Position numbers and translations under genes: made by a program
Assembly (NCBI RefSeq): GCF_009827575.1
Contig: NZ_WTYR01000001.1
Coordinates: 248,001-312,000, forward strand
Reading direction: 5' to 3'
DNA length: 64,000 bases
Origin: Alteriqipengyuania halimionae
Lineage (GTDB): Bacteria; Pseudomonadota; Alphaproteobacteria; Sphingomonadales; Sphingomonadaceae
Notes under the pieces: model-generated
Databases searched by the model: none
The model's input: only the letters and a program-made list of their open reading frames with translations
What the model was told of the DNA's origin: nothing
Part shown: piece by piece, positions 35,370 to 43,277 of the stretch
Numbering within the stretch: position 1 is the first letter of the stretch
Layout: every line of letters begins with the position of its first letter

Positions 35370-36298
35370 TCGGGCGCAGGTCGGTGCTGGGCGGCGGGAT
35401 CGCACTCGCTGCACTGGCGCAAACGCGCCTCGGCGGTGCCGCTCGCGGTCACGAGCCTGAAGAAATCCTGCTGTGGCCCGGCACGCCTCCGGGGAAGGGT
35501 GGGGTCAGCGGCCCGGAAAGGCTTGGCGGCGAAGGCAAGGGCTATGGCGCGGTATCGAATGTCTCGACCCCGCGAATGCGGGTCTATCGCCCAAATATTC
35601 CGAATGGCCGCGCCATCGTGATCGCGGGAGGCGGGGGCTATTTCCGGATCCAGCTCTGGAAGGAAAGCACACCCGCCGCCGAGTGGCTGCGCAATCGTGG
35701 CTACACGGTGTTCGAACTGATCTACCGGCTGCCCAATGACGGGTGGGAAGCAAGCGCCCCGTTCGCCGACGCGCAGCGAGCGATGAAGATCGTGCGCACC
35801 CGCGCCGACGAATTCGGCATTAGGCCCGATGCGATCGGCATCATGGGCTTTTCCGCCGGCGGTCACCTGGCCGGTTTCACCGCATTGCAGCCGGATCGCG
35901 AGCTTTATGAAGGAGCGGACCGCTACGAGACTGCCAGCGCGCGTCCAGATTTCGCCGTGCTGCTGTTTCCCGTCGTGTCGCTGCGCAAGCCCTACGACAC
36001 CACGCGCACCAGGCGCGAGATCGTGGGGAAAAACCCGTCACGCGCGGCCGAGGATGCGTGGTCGCTCGATACGTACGCTGCCAAGGACGCGCCGCCGACG
36101 ATCCTGTTTTCGGCAGCGGACGATCCAATCACGCCGCCAGGCCACAACATCGCGCTGTTCCAGGCGCTGATGGGCAATGGCGCTTCGGCGGAACTGCACA
36201 TTTTCGAGAAAGGCGGCCACGGCTGGGGGCTGGGTGCGCCCGAGGAAATCATCAATCAATGGCCCGATATCTTCGAGGCGTGGATGACCCGCCGATAA
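35366..36298 (+). CDS. exported alpha/beta hydrolase (esterase)
   Basis: This is a 310-residue serine hydrolase. A short N-terminus with GRRSVLGGG resembles a Tat signal, so it is probably periplasmic. GGGGYF at about 88-93 supplies the oxyanion hole, GFSAGGH at about 154-160 the nucleophile Ser, ADDPITP the Asp and GGHGWG the His. The type resembles acetyl-xylan esterase/BD-FAE enzymes, which remove acyl groups from sugars or other natural products. Four-base overlap with dctA and a 23-base gap to the TonB-dependent receptor suggest one operon in which an ester is taken up, cut, and its acid part imported. Confidence 0.85.
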   Translation: MIGRRSVLGGGIALAALAQTRLGGAARGHEPEEILLWPGTPPGKGGVSGPERLGGEGKGYGAVSNVSTPRMRVYRPNIPNGRAIVIAGGGGYFRIQLWKESTPAAEWLRNRGYTVFELIYRLPNDGWEASAPFADAQRAMKIVRTRADEFGIRPDAIGIMGFSAGGHLAGFTALQPDRELYEGADRYETASARPDFAVLLFPVVSLRKPYDTTRTRREIVGKNPSRAAEDAWSLDTYAAKDAPPTILFSAADDPITPPGHNIALFQALMGNGASAELHIFEKGGHGWGLGAPEEIINQWPDIFEAWMTRR

Positions 36299-36321
36299 GG
36301 CGGGAAACAGGGAGAGAGAAT

Positions 36322-39300
36322 ATGAAGATGCGTAAACAGGGATTTGGCCGTCTGGCGCTGTTGGCGACGACGAGCCTGCTAGCCGCGACCAGCGCCGCCT
36401 ACGCCCAAGGTGTTCCCGACGAGGCCGCGGAAACGCCGCAGCAGCAGGACGACGACTCGCTGGACGGCCAGGAATCGGATGTCACGGCGGACAACAAGAT
36501 CGTAATCACCGGCACCCAGATCCAGGGCGCCCAGATCACCGACGTCCTGCCAGTGACCGTGCTCGACGAGCAATCGATCGAGAACACCGGTGCCTCTTCG
36601 GGTGACGAGTTGTTCCGCTCGATCCCGCAGGCCGGCACCGTCGCATTCAACGAGCAAAACGCGACCACGCAGAACAGCGCGCGCGGCGATGTCGGTTCGA
36701 TCAATTTGCGCGATCTGGGCACCGGCAACACGCTGCTTTTGATCAACGGTCGCCGGATGACGCTCAATCCCGGTTTCCAGACCGAACTGCTGGTGCCGGT
36801 GGTCAGCGCGGATACCAATGAGATATCTCCGGGCAGCGTGCGCCGGATCGAGGTGCTGCGCGACGGCGCGTCCGCGATCTACGGCGCCGACGCCGTGGCA
36901 GGCGTCGTCAACACTGTGCTCAAGGGCAATATCTCGGGTGGTTTCCTCGAAGCCGATTACCGCATGTCGGACGGTACCAGCCTTTACAGCTATCAGATCA
37001 GCGGTGGCTACGGATTCGATTTCGGCGGCGGGCGGGGGAACCTGACGCTTTACGGGAATTATTTCTACGAAAGCGGCCTGTCGGCATCGGAGCGCGTTTA
37101 TTCAGCCGACGCCAATCGCTTGCCGCTGGTCGAAGGCACCGATTTCGAAGGCGATGTCTCTTTCAACAATCGCAATACGTTTGGTCCGTTCGGTCAGTTC
37201 GATATCCAGGCACCGCGGGGTGCTACGCCGATCAACGACGACGATTTCTATCTTCAGCCCGGCACGTTTTCCGGGTGTCGTCTCGATTTCGGGAACGGGC
37301 TGTGCGCGCGCAACGGCACCACCCCGACGCGTGCAGTTCGCTACAATCGTGTCTTCGGCAACAATCTCATCAGCGAGAAGAACCGCTATAACGGTTTGGC
37401 ACTGCTGAATTACGAGTTGTCGGATTCGGCCGAGGTGTATTTCGAGGGCAGCTATTACCGCTCCGAGAACGCGCGCAATATCACACCTTCGGCCATTCTC
37501 AGTGCTGTCCCCGTCGGGATCGCTGCGGACGCGTACTGGAACCCGTTCGGTCCGGTCGGCAGTCCCAATCGCCTGCCGGGGACCACGATCGATCCCGATG
37601 GCGCCGATCTCATCATGGAACGCTATCGCTTCGTCGATGCGGGCAATCGCCGGATCGAGGTCGACAAGGACAGCTATCGCCTGGTCGCTGGCTTGCGCGG
37701 CAATTGGGGCGAATGGGATTACGATACCGGCTTCCTCTATTCCGAAGCCAATACGGTCGACGTTGCGCGCAACCGCGTTTCGCTCACCTTGATGCAGGAA
37801 ACGATCAACCGCACCACGCCCGATGCCTACAATCCGTTCAATGGCGGCTGCGTGGTGGGCGACCCGGGCAACGGCGACTGCACACCCAATCCGCAATCGG
37901 TAATCGACAATTTTCGCATCGACGTGTTCCGTAAGGGCGGCACCAGCCTGGCCCTGGCGGACTTCAAACTCAGCCGCGACGATCTCTTCACCCTGCCGGG
38001 CGGCGATGTCGGCGTGGCAAGCGGAATCGAATGGCGTCGCGAGACCTTCTACGACGATCGCGATCCGCGCCTCGACGGAACGATCACCTTCACCGACAGC
38101 GTGACCGGTAATTTCAACGGCAGCGATGTCGCCGGGACCAGCCCGTCACCTGACACCAACGGATCGCGCAACGTCTATTCGGTCTTCGCGGAAGTGTTCG
38201 TGCCGCTGGTCAGCCGCGACATGGACATCCCGCTGGTCGAGGAGCTCAACCTCCAGCTGGCTGGCCGGGTCGAACACTTCGACGACATCAACGAGACAGC
38301 CGCCGTCCCCCGCGTGGCGGCATCATGGGAGACAATCCCGGGGATCACGGTCCGCGGTGCCTGGTCGCGCGGCTTCCGTGTGCCGAACCTCGTGCAGGTC
38401 AACGACGAGGGCACCACGCGCTCCAACACGCGCGACGATTTCGTCACCTGCCAGGCCCAATTGATCAAGGGCGAGATCGATACGCTGGCTTCCTGCGCGG
38501 GGGCCGGCATCATCAGCCTGCGCTCGGGTACAGAGAATCTCGTTCCGGAAGAAAGCACCAGCATCAATCTCGGAATTGTGCTCGAGCCTTACATGATCCC
38601 GGGACTCGTCTTCACCGCCGACTACTGGCGCGTGAAGCAGACCGGGTTGGTCGGTACGTTCGGCGATGACAATGCGATTGCGCTCGACCTGCTGCGTCGC
38701 CTCGATGGCGGCAGCAACCCCAATGTCATCCGTCTCGACCCGACGGCGGACGAGATCGCATTGTTCGAAGGCACCGGGCTCGCACCCGCGGGCAAGATCG
38801 ATACTGTGCTCGATCCGTATCTCAACCTCGACAGCCGCACCTCGAGGGGGCTCGATTTCGGCCTTTCCTATCGGGTGCCCGATTTCGGCCTCGGAAATTT
38901 CCGACTTCGCTTGAACGCGGCGCGCCTGCTCGGTTTCGTGCAGGATGCCGGGCCGCAGGGGCAGGAAATCCTCGATGCCGTGGAAGCTGGTACGCTGCCG
39001 CTCGACGTCACCGTTGGCGGGCTGGGTGAATTGCTGGAGATCGAGGGCCGTCCCAAATGGCGCGCCAGCGGTTCGATCAACTGGGATAACGGCCCGCTCG
39101 CGATCGGACTGTATGGCCGGTATGTGGGCAAGGTCTACGATACCAGCGTGATCCGCGACGATCTGATCGAATCCGACGATCCGAACGCGAACTACTATCC
39201 GGTCGACGACTGGTTCACGATGAACCTCTCGATTGCCTACACGATCGAGGACACCGATACCGCGCTCGACGACACGCGCCTGCGTTTCGCGATCAACAAT

Positions 39301-39408
39301 CTGTTCGATCGGGATCCGCCGCTGGCCGACGAGACCTACGGCTACTTCAGTGAGCTCCACAGCGCGCGCGGCCGAGTGTTCCATATCGAACTGCGCAAGA
39401 AGTTCTGA
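36322..39408 (+). CDS. TonB-dependent outer-membrane receptor
   Basis: This is a 1028-residue outer-membrane transporter. The signal peptide is about residues 1-28 (ending AAYAQG). An acidic linker, a TonB-box-like KIVITGTQ (about 56-63), a plug domain (VLDEQSIENTG, LRDLGTGNTLLLINGRRM, EVLRDGASAIYGADAVAGVVN) and a long beta-barrel follow. It ends in IELRKKF with the terminal Phe needed for barrel assembly. The length suits sphingomonad receptors for sugars, peptides or plant-type compounds rather than small siderophore receptors. GGGAGAGAG precedes the ATG. The stop overlaps the peptidase start (TGATG). Confidence 0.94.
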   Translation: MKMRKQGFGRLALLATTSLLAATSAAYAQGVPDEAAETPQQQDDDSLDGQESDVTADNKIVITGTQIQGAQITDVLPVTVLDEQSIENTGASSGDELFRSIPQAGTVAFNEQNATTQNSARGDVGSINLRDLGTGNTLLLINGRRMTLNPGFQTELLVPVVSADTNEISPGSVRRIEVLRDGASAIYGADAVAGVVNTVLKGNISGGFLEADYRMSDGTSLYSYQISGGYGFDFGGGRGNLTLYGNYFYESGLSASERVYSADANRLPLVEGTDFEGDVSFNNRNTFGPFGQFDIQAPRGATPINDDDFYLQPGTFSGCRLDFGNGLCARNGTTPTRAVRYNRVFGNNLISEKNRYNGLALLNYELSDSAEVYFEGSYYRSENARNITPSAILSAVPVGIAADAYWNPFGPVGSPNRLPGTTIDPDGADLIMERYRFVDAGNRRIEVDKDSYRLVAGLRGNWGEWDYDTGFLYSEANTVDVARNRVSLTLMQETINRTTPDAYNPFNGGCVVGDPGNGDCTPNPQSVIDNFRIDVFRKGGTSLALADFKLSRDDLFTLPGGDVGVASGIEWRRETFYDDRDPRLDGTITFTDSVTGNFNGSDVAGTSPSPDTNGSRNVYSVFAEVFVPLVSRDMDIPLVEELNLQLAGRVEHFDDINETAAVPRVAASWETIPGITVRGAWSRGFRVPNLVQVNDEGTTRSNTRDDFVTCQAQLIKGEIDTLASCAGAGIISLRSGTENLVPEESTSINLGIVLEPYMIPGLVFTADYWRVKQTGLVGTFGDDNAIALDLLRRLDGGSNPNVIRLDPTADEIALFEGTGLAPAGKIDTVLDPYLNLDSRTSRGLDFGLSYRVPDFGLGNFRLRLNAARLLGFVQDAGPQGQEILDAVEAGTLPLDVTVGGLGELLEIEGRPKWRASGSINWDNGPLAIGLYGRYVGKVYDTSVIRDDLIESDDPNANYYPVDDWFTMNLSIAYTIEDTDTALDDTRLRFAINNLFDRDPPLADETYGYFSELHSARGRVFHIELRKKF

Positions 39409-40592
39409 TGGCAACAGGCATGAGATGGCCCGCCATTGCCTTGGCGAGCCTGCTGGCGGGGGCGTGCGTTGCATCGCCCCCGCCGGTGCCCTCAGCGCCC
39501 AGCGCACCCTCCTGCCACACGGCGAGCGTGACGGTGTCCTTCGATTTCGAGGGGGCCTCGGCCTCCCGCTGTGTGGTGGAGGGAGAGCGATCCTTCGCGA
39601 TCCTCGTCGCCCCCGAACACGCTCCGCCGATCAATCCCAGCGCGTGGTACGCATTTCGCTATGACGCGACGCCCGGTGCCGATGTGTCGTTTACCTTGCG
39701 CTATCTCGATGCCAAGCATCGCTACCGGCCCAAGCGCCAGACGGGCGATGTCTGGCAACTGATCGATGCCGATGTGGTGGAGGATGGCAGCTTGGCGCGG
39801 TTCACGGTTCCGGCCGGTTCGGCGGTGGTCGCAGGGCAGGAATTGTTCGGTTCGGAGCGCTACGACCGCACGATGGATCGGCTATCCGCCAGCGCGCATG
39901 TGCAGCGGCTGGAGTTAGGTCGCTCGCATGACGATCGCCCGATCGAGGGGCTCGAGATCGGCGACCCCGCCGCGCCTTATCTCGTCGTATTGCTGGGCCG
40001 CGCCCATCCGCCCGAAGTGACCGGGGCGCTCGCGATGGAGGCGTTCCTCGATCGCCTGGTCGAACTGGTCGACGAGGGGACGATCGATCCGGAGCGTTTC
40101 CGGTTTCTCGCCGTCCCCATGCTCAACCCGGATGGCGTGGCGCGCGGCCATTGGCGCGCCAATTTGGGCGGCACCGATCTCAATCGGGACTGGGGCAAAT
40201 TTGACCAGCCCGAAACCCGTGCCGTGAAGGCGTGGCTCGATCGACAGACTCCTGTGACGCGACCGGTCGCGATGATCGACTTTCATTCGACTCAGCGCGA
40301 CGTCTTTTACACGATCCCCCGCGACCTCTCGACCGTGCCTGCGGGCTTCACCGAGCGCTGGCTCGAATTGATCGGCGATAGCGTGCCGGAATTCTCGATC
40401 AACATTGCGCCGGGCCATTCGAACGGCAGCGGTGTTGCAAAGAACTGGTTCTACGAGACTTGGGGCGTTCCTGCGGTCACTTTCGAAATCGGCGATCAGA
40501 CCGACCGTCGATTGATCGCTAAGGTCGGACGAAGGTCGGCCGATGCCTTCGCAAAGGCGCTGGAGGAAGCGACCCTGCCAACCCCGCAGTAG
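39408..40592 (+). CDS. M14-family zinc carboxypeptidase, exported
   Basis: This is a 394-residue protein with a lipoprotein-like signal (LLAGAC, Cys20, slightly off consensus). The M14 domain is complete: zinc ligands His200 and Glu203 (GRAHPPEVTG) and His293 (DFHSTQ), substrate-binding Asn/Arg in TDLNRD, and catalytic Glu360 (VTFEIGD). An N-terminal beta-rich domain (about 35-150) precedes it. Such enzymes trim C-terminal residues or cell-wall-type peptide bonds in the periplasm. Its start overlaps the receptor stop by one base, so the receptor and peptidase are made together, suggesting that the imported ligand contains a peptide or amide. Confidence 0.88.
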   Translation: MATGMRWPAIALASLLAGACVASPPPVPSAPSAPSCHTASVTVSFDFEGASASRCVVEGERSFAILVAPEHAPPINPSAWYAFRYDATPGADVSFTLRYLDAKHRYRPKRQTGDVWQLIDADVVEDGSLARFTVPAGSAVVAGQELFGSERYDRTMDRLSASAHVQRLELGRSHDDRPIEGLEIGDPAAPYLVVLLGRAHPPEVTGALAMEAFLDRLVELVDEGTIDPERFRFLAVPMLNPDGVARGHWRANLGGTDLNRDWGKFDQPETRAVKAWLDRQTPVTRPVAMIDFHSTQRDVFYTIPRDLSTVPAGFTERWLELIGDSVPEFSINIAPGHSNGSGVAKNWFYETWGVPAVTFEIGDQTDRRLIAKVGRRSADAFAKALEEATLPTPQ

Positions 40593-40605
40593 GATACACA
40601 ACCCG

Positions 40606-40625
40606 GGGCACGTTTCGCCGTGCCC
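40606..40625 (+). terminator. hairpin after the M14 peptidase gene
   Basis: GGGCACG pairs with CGTGCCC around six bases shortly after the peptidase stop. There is no T run. It could partly separate the tonB-like gene from the operon. Confidence 0.35.
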
Positions 40626-40681
40626 GCGGTCATGCTACGTGGCGTTGGATCGCCTCGGCCCTTTCGCGCGTTGGACCCGCA

Positions 40682-41392
40682 ATGCCTGCCTTTTCGCTCC
40701 CGGATCGTTCGCGCAAGCTGCTCATCGCCCTCGCAGTCGCGCTGCTGCATGTCCTCGCCATCCTCTTCCTCGCTCGTGCTTTCGCGCCAGGCCTCCTGCC
40801 GGATGCTGTCGAACGGACGTTGAACGCGGTCGCGTTCGAAGTGTCGACCGATCCGCCGCCTCCACCGGTCGAACAAGCGCCCATCCCGGACGAAGGTGGA
40901 TCGGGCGATGCGGGGGAGAGGGCGACGCCAAGGGAAGTCATTGCTGTCGAGCCCAAGGTCGCGCGGAAAGCTCCGCCGGCTCCGCGTGCATCCTCCACAG
41001 GCACGCAAAACCGCTCGGGCGGAGCAGACGCGGGCAGCGGCACCGGTGCAGGCGGGAGTGGTACCGGTACGGGCAGCGGACGCGGCGGTGGCGGACGAGG
41101 TGGCTATTTCGTCACCAAGCCGGTCAAGATCGCTGGAGGCATCACCTCGGCGCGCGATTACCCGCGCGAGACGCGCGATCTGCGCAACGGCCAGTCGGTG
41201 GCGATCGACATCAGGGTGGGAGTGGATGGAAGCCCGACCGGTTGCCGTGTCGTACGCTCCAGCCCCGATCCGGCAGCCGACCAAATTACGTGCGAGCTGG
41301 CGATGCAGCGATTTCGTTTCAAACCGGCCATGGACCCGGACGGTGATCCTGTCGTATCGACCTTCCGCTGGTACCAGAGATGGTTCGATTAG
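40682..41392 (+). CDS. TonB-like energy transducer
   Basis: This is a 236-residue protein with one N-terminal helix (about 12-35), a proline-rich stretch (PPPPPVEQAP), a long Gly/Ser/Thr-rich spacer (about 105-140) and a C-terminal TonB/TolA-type domain (YPRETRDLRNGQSVAIDIRV, split at about 159-178, ending FRWYQRWFD). It should link inner-membrane ExbBD to the outer membrane and probably serves the receptor encoded two genes upstream. The spacer is made of glycine instead of the usual Pro-Lys repeats. No exbBD genes are nearby. Confidence 0.8.
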   Translation: MPAFSLPDRSRKLLIALAVALLHVLAILFLARAFAPGLLPDAVERTLNAVAFEVSTDPPPPPVEQAPIPDEGGSGDAGERATPREVIAVEPKVARKAPPAPRASSTGTQNRSGGADAGSGTGAGGSGTGTGSGRGGGGRGGYFVTKPVKIAGGITSARDYPRETRDLRNGQSVAIDIRVGVDGSPTGCRVVRSSPDPAADQITCELAMQRFRFKPAMDPDGDPVVSTFRWYQRWFD

Positions 41393-41400
41393 AAGGTTCT

Positions 41401-42462
41401 ATGAGCGCGACTGCCCCGACACATAAAACGAAGATAACCCCGGTGATCCTGTGCGGAGGCAGCGGCACGCGGCTTTGGCCAAAGAGCCGACAGGCAAAGC
41501 CCAAACCGTTCATTCCGTTGATCGGCAAGACCACCCTGTTTCAGGAGACGCTGGGCCGCTGCAACGATCCTGCGCGCTTCGCGCCACCAACGGTGGTGAC
41601 CGGAGCGGATCACGCTTCCCATGTCGAAGCGCAATTGCACGGCAGCAGCGAGGCTCGGCTCATCGTGGAGCCTGCGGCGAAAAATACCGCCCCGGCAATC
41701 GCTCTGGCGGCGTTGCAGCTGCCCGAAGACGCGGTGATGCTGGTCTGTCCGAGCGACCATCATATTGCCGACCCGGATGCGTTTGCGGAGGCGGCCATGA
41801 CAGCCGCCGCGCTCGCGCAGGACGACTGGCTGGTGAGCTTCGGCATTGCCGCAACCGCGCCCGAGACCGGTTATGGCTATCTCCGCCGCGGTGAACCGAT
41901 CGGCGATGGCGCCTACCGTACGGCAAAATTTGTCGAAAAGCCCGATCTCGATCGTGCGCAACAGTTCGTCGCCGATGGAGGATATGCCTGGAACGGTGGC
42001 ATCTTCGCCTTCCGCGCAGGCGCCTTCCTCGAAGAATTGGGGCGCTATCGGCCCGAAATGCTGGCCGCTGTACGCGACGCGGTCACCGGTGGCTCAGAGC
42101 GCGACCGCACGTTCCATCCCGCCGCATCGCCATTTGCAAAGATCGAGGGCGATTCGATCGATTATGCGGTGATGGAAAAGACATCCCGCGCCGCAATGGT
42201 GCCGGTCGACATGGGCTGGTCGGACATCGGCAGCTGGCCGGCCTTGCGCGATGTTCTGGACGCAGACGCGGAAGGCAATGTCGCCAGCGCAAGTGCCGAA
42301 CTCGTCGATTGCCGCAATGTCATGGCCGTCAGTGACGGACCGCGCATATCCGCGATCGGGCTGGAGGATGTGATCGTGGTGGTCGATGGAGACGAAGTGC
42401 TCGTCACGACCGCGGATGGCGCGCAAAAAGTCGGCAAACTCTCCGGCGCGGCCAGTCAGTGA
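41401..42462 (+). CDS. manC: mannose-1-phosphate guanylyltransferase
   Basis: This 353-residue nucleotidyltransferase makes GDP-mannose from GTP and mannose 1-phosphate. LCGGSGTRLWPKSRQAKPK at 17-35 is the nucleotide-binding start, FVEKP carries the catalytic region, and AWNGGIF and DMGWSDIGSW match the ManC/AlgA core. It lacks the C-terminal isomerase domain of bifunctional enzymes, and that activity is encoded by the next gene. ATG 41401 has AAGG close upstream. ATG 41380, inside the tonB-like gene, is possible. The stop overlaps the isomerase start by GTGA. Confidence 0.92.
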   Translation: MSATAPTHKTKITPVILCGGSGTRLWPKSRQAKPKPFIPLIGKTTLFQETLGRCNDPARFAPPTVVTGADHASHVEAQLHGSSEARLIVEPAAKNTAPAIALAALQLPEDAVMLVCPSDHHIADPDAFAEAAMTAAALAQDDWLVSFGIAATAPETGYGYLRRGEPIGDGAYRTAKFVEKPDLDRAQQFVADGGYAWNGGIFAFRAGAFLEELGRYRPEMLAAVRDAVTGGSERDRTFHPAASPFAKIEGDSIDYAVMEKTSRAAMVPVDMGWSDIGSWPALRDVLDADAEGNVASASAELVDCRNVMAVSDGPRISAIGLEDVIVVVDGDEVLVTTADGAQKVGKLSGAASQ

Positions 42463-43277
42463 GCGCCGCGCTTTCCACCCGCCAGGTCGAGAAGGTCTGG
42501 GGTCGCGATACACTGCCCGCACCGTTCGTTGCGCCTGAAGGCCGACGCATCGGCGAGATCTGGTTCGAGCCCCCCGCTGTGCTCGACAGCCTGCTCGTCA
42601 AATACCTCTTCACCAGCGAGAAACTGTCGGTCCAGGTCCATCCCGACGATGAGCAGGTGCGCAAGCTGGGGGAAGGCCAGCGCGGCAAGGAGGAATGTTG
42701 GCTGGTAATCGATGCGGATCCCGGGGCCACGCTGGGCATCGGCTTCGATGCGCCGCTGACGGCTGCGGAGATACGCGCCGCCGCGCTGGATGGCAGCATC
42801 GAGCAATTGATGACTTGGCATCCGGTGGAGGCGGGGGACTTCTTCTACATCCCTGCCGGAACGGTGCATACGATCGGCCCGGGCGTGAGTCTGATCGAAG
42901 TCCAGCAGAACTGCGACATCACTTACCGACTCTACGACTATGGTCGAGAGCGCGAGCTGCAGCTCGATCGCGCGGTCGAAGTGGCAAACGGCGAGCCCTA
43001 TGCCGATCCGCGCTATTGCCACGTGCCCGACAGAGGAGAGCGGTGGTTGACCGACGGTCCGCGCTTCCGTCTGCTTCGCAGCGACGGCGATGTGCAAGAG
43101 ACCTCTGCATTCGGTGATACGCCGCTGCTGGTTCTTCCGCTCGATCGCCCACTGGATGTCGCGGGAGAGATGATCGCACCGGGCGGATGCGCCGTCGCCA
43201 ATTCGATCCGGGATATCGATTTCGTCCCATCGGGCCGCGCCTTGCTGGCACAGCCTTGCGACGGGGACGAAGCCTAG
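42459..43277 (+). CDS. class I mannose-6-phosphate isomerase (ManA type)
   Basis: This is a 272-residue cupin-type isomerase that interconverts fructose 6-phosphate and mannose 6-phosphate. The zinc site is visible: Gln59 and His61 (VQVHPDDE), Glu78/79 (GKEECW) and His137 (GTVHTIG). QQNCDITYRLYDYGR is a family block. It is shorter than E. coli ManA and resembles the compact bacterial type. The GTG start overlaps the manC stop, so both GDP-mannose steps are co-translated. A phosphomannomutase to join them is not in the window. Its stop overlaps that of bphP on the other strand. Confidence 0.88.
   Translation: MSAALSTRQVEKVWGRDTLPAPFVAPEGRRIGEIWFEPPAVLDSLLVKYLFTSEKLSVQVHPDDEQVRKLGEGQRGKEECWLVIDADPGATLGIGFDAPLTAAEIRAAALDGSIEQLMTWHPVEAGDFFYIPAGTVHTIGPGVSLIEVQQNCDITYRLYDYGRERELQLDRAVEVANGEPYADPRYCHVPDRGERWLTDGPRFRLLRSDGDVQETSAFGDTPLLVLPLDRPLDVAGEMIAPGGCAVANSIRDIDFVPSGRALLAQPCDGDEA

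Noticed and set aside
33501-35414. Leftward frame of 637 codons across dctA and the dctB start
   Set aside because: It crosses two real genes and the regulatory gap, and its low-complexity charged translation fits a shadow frame.
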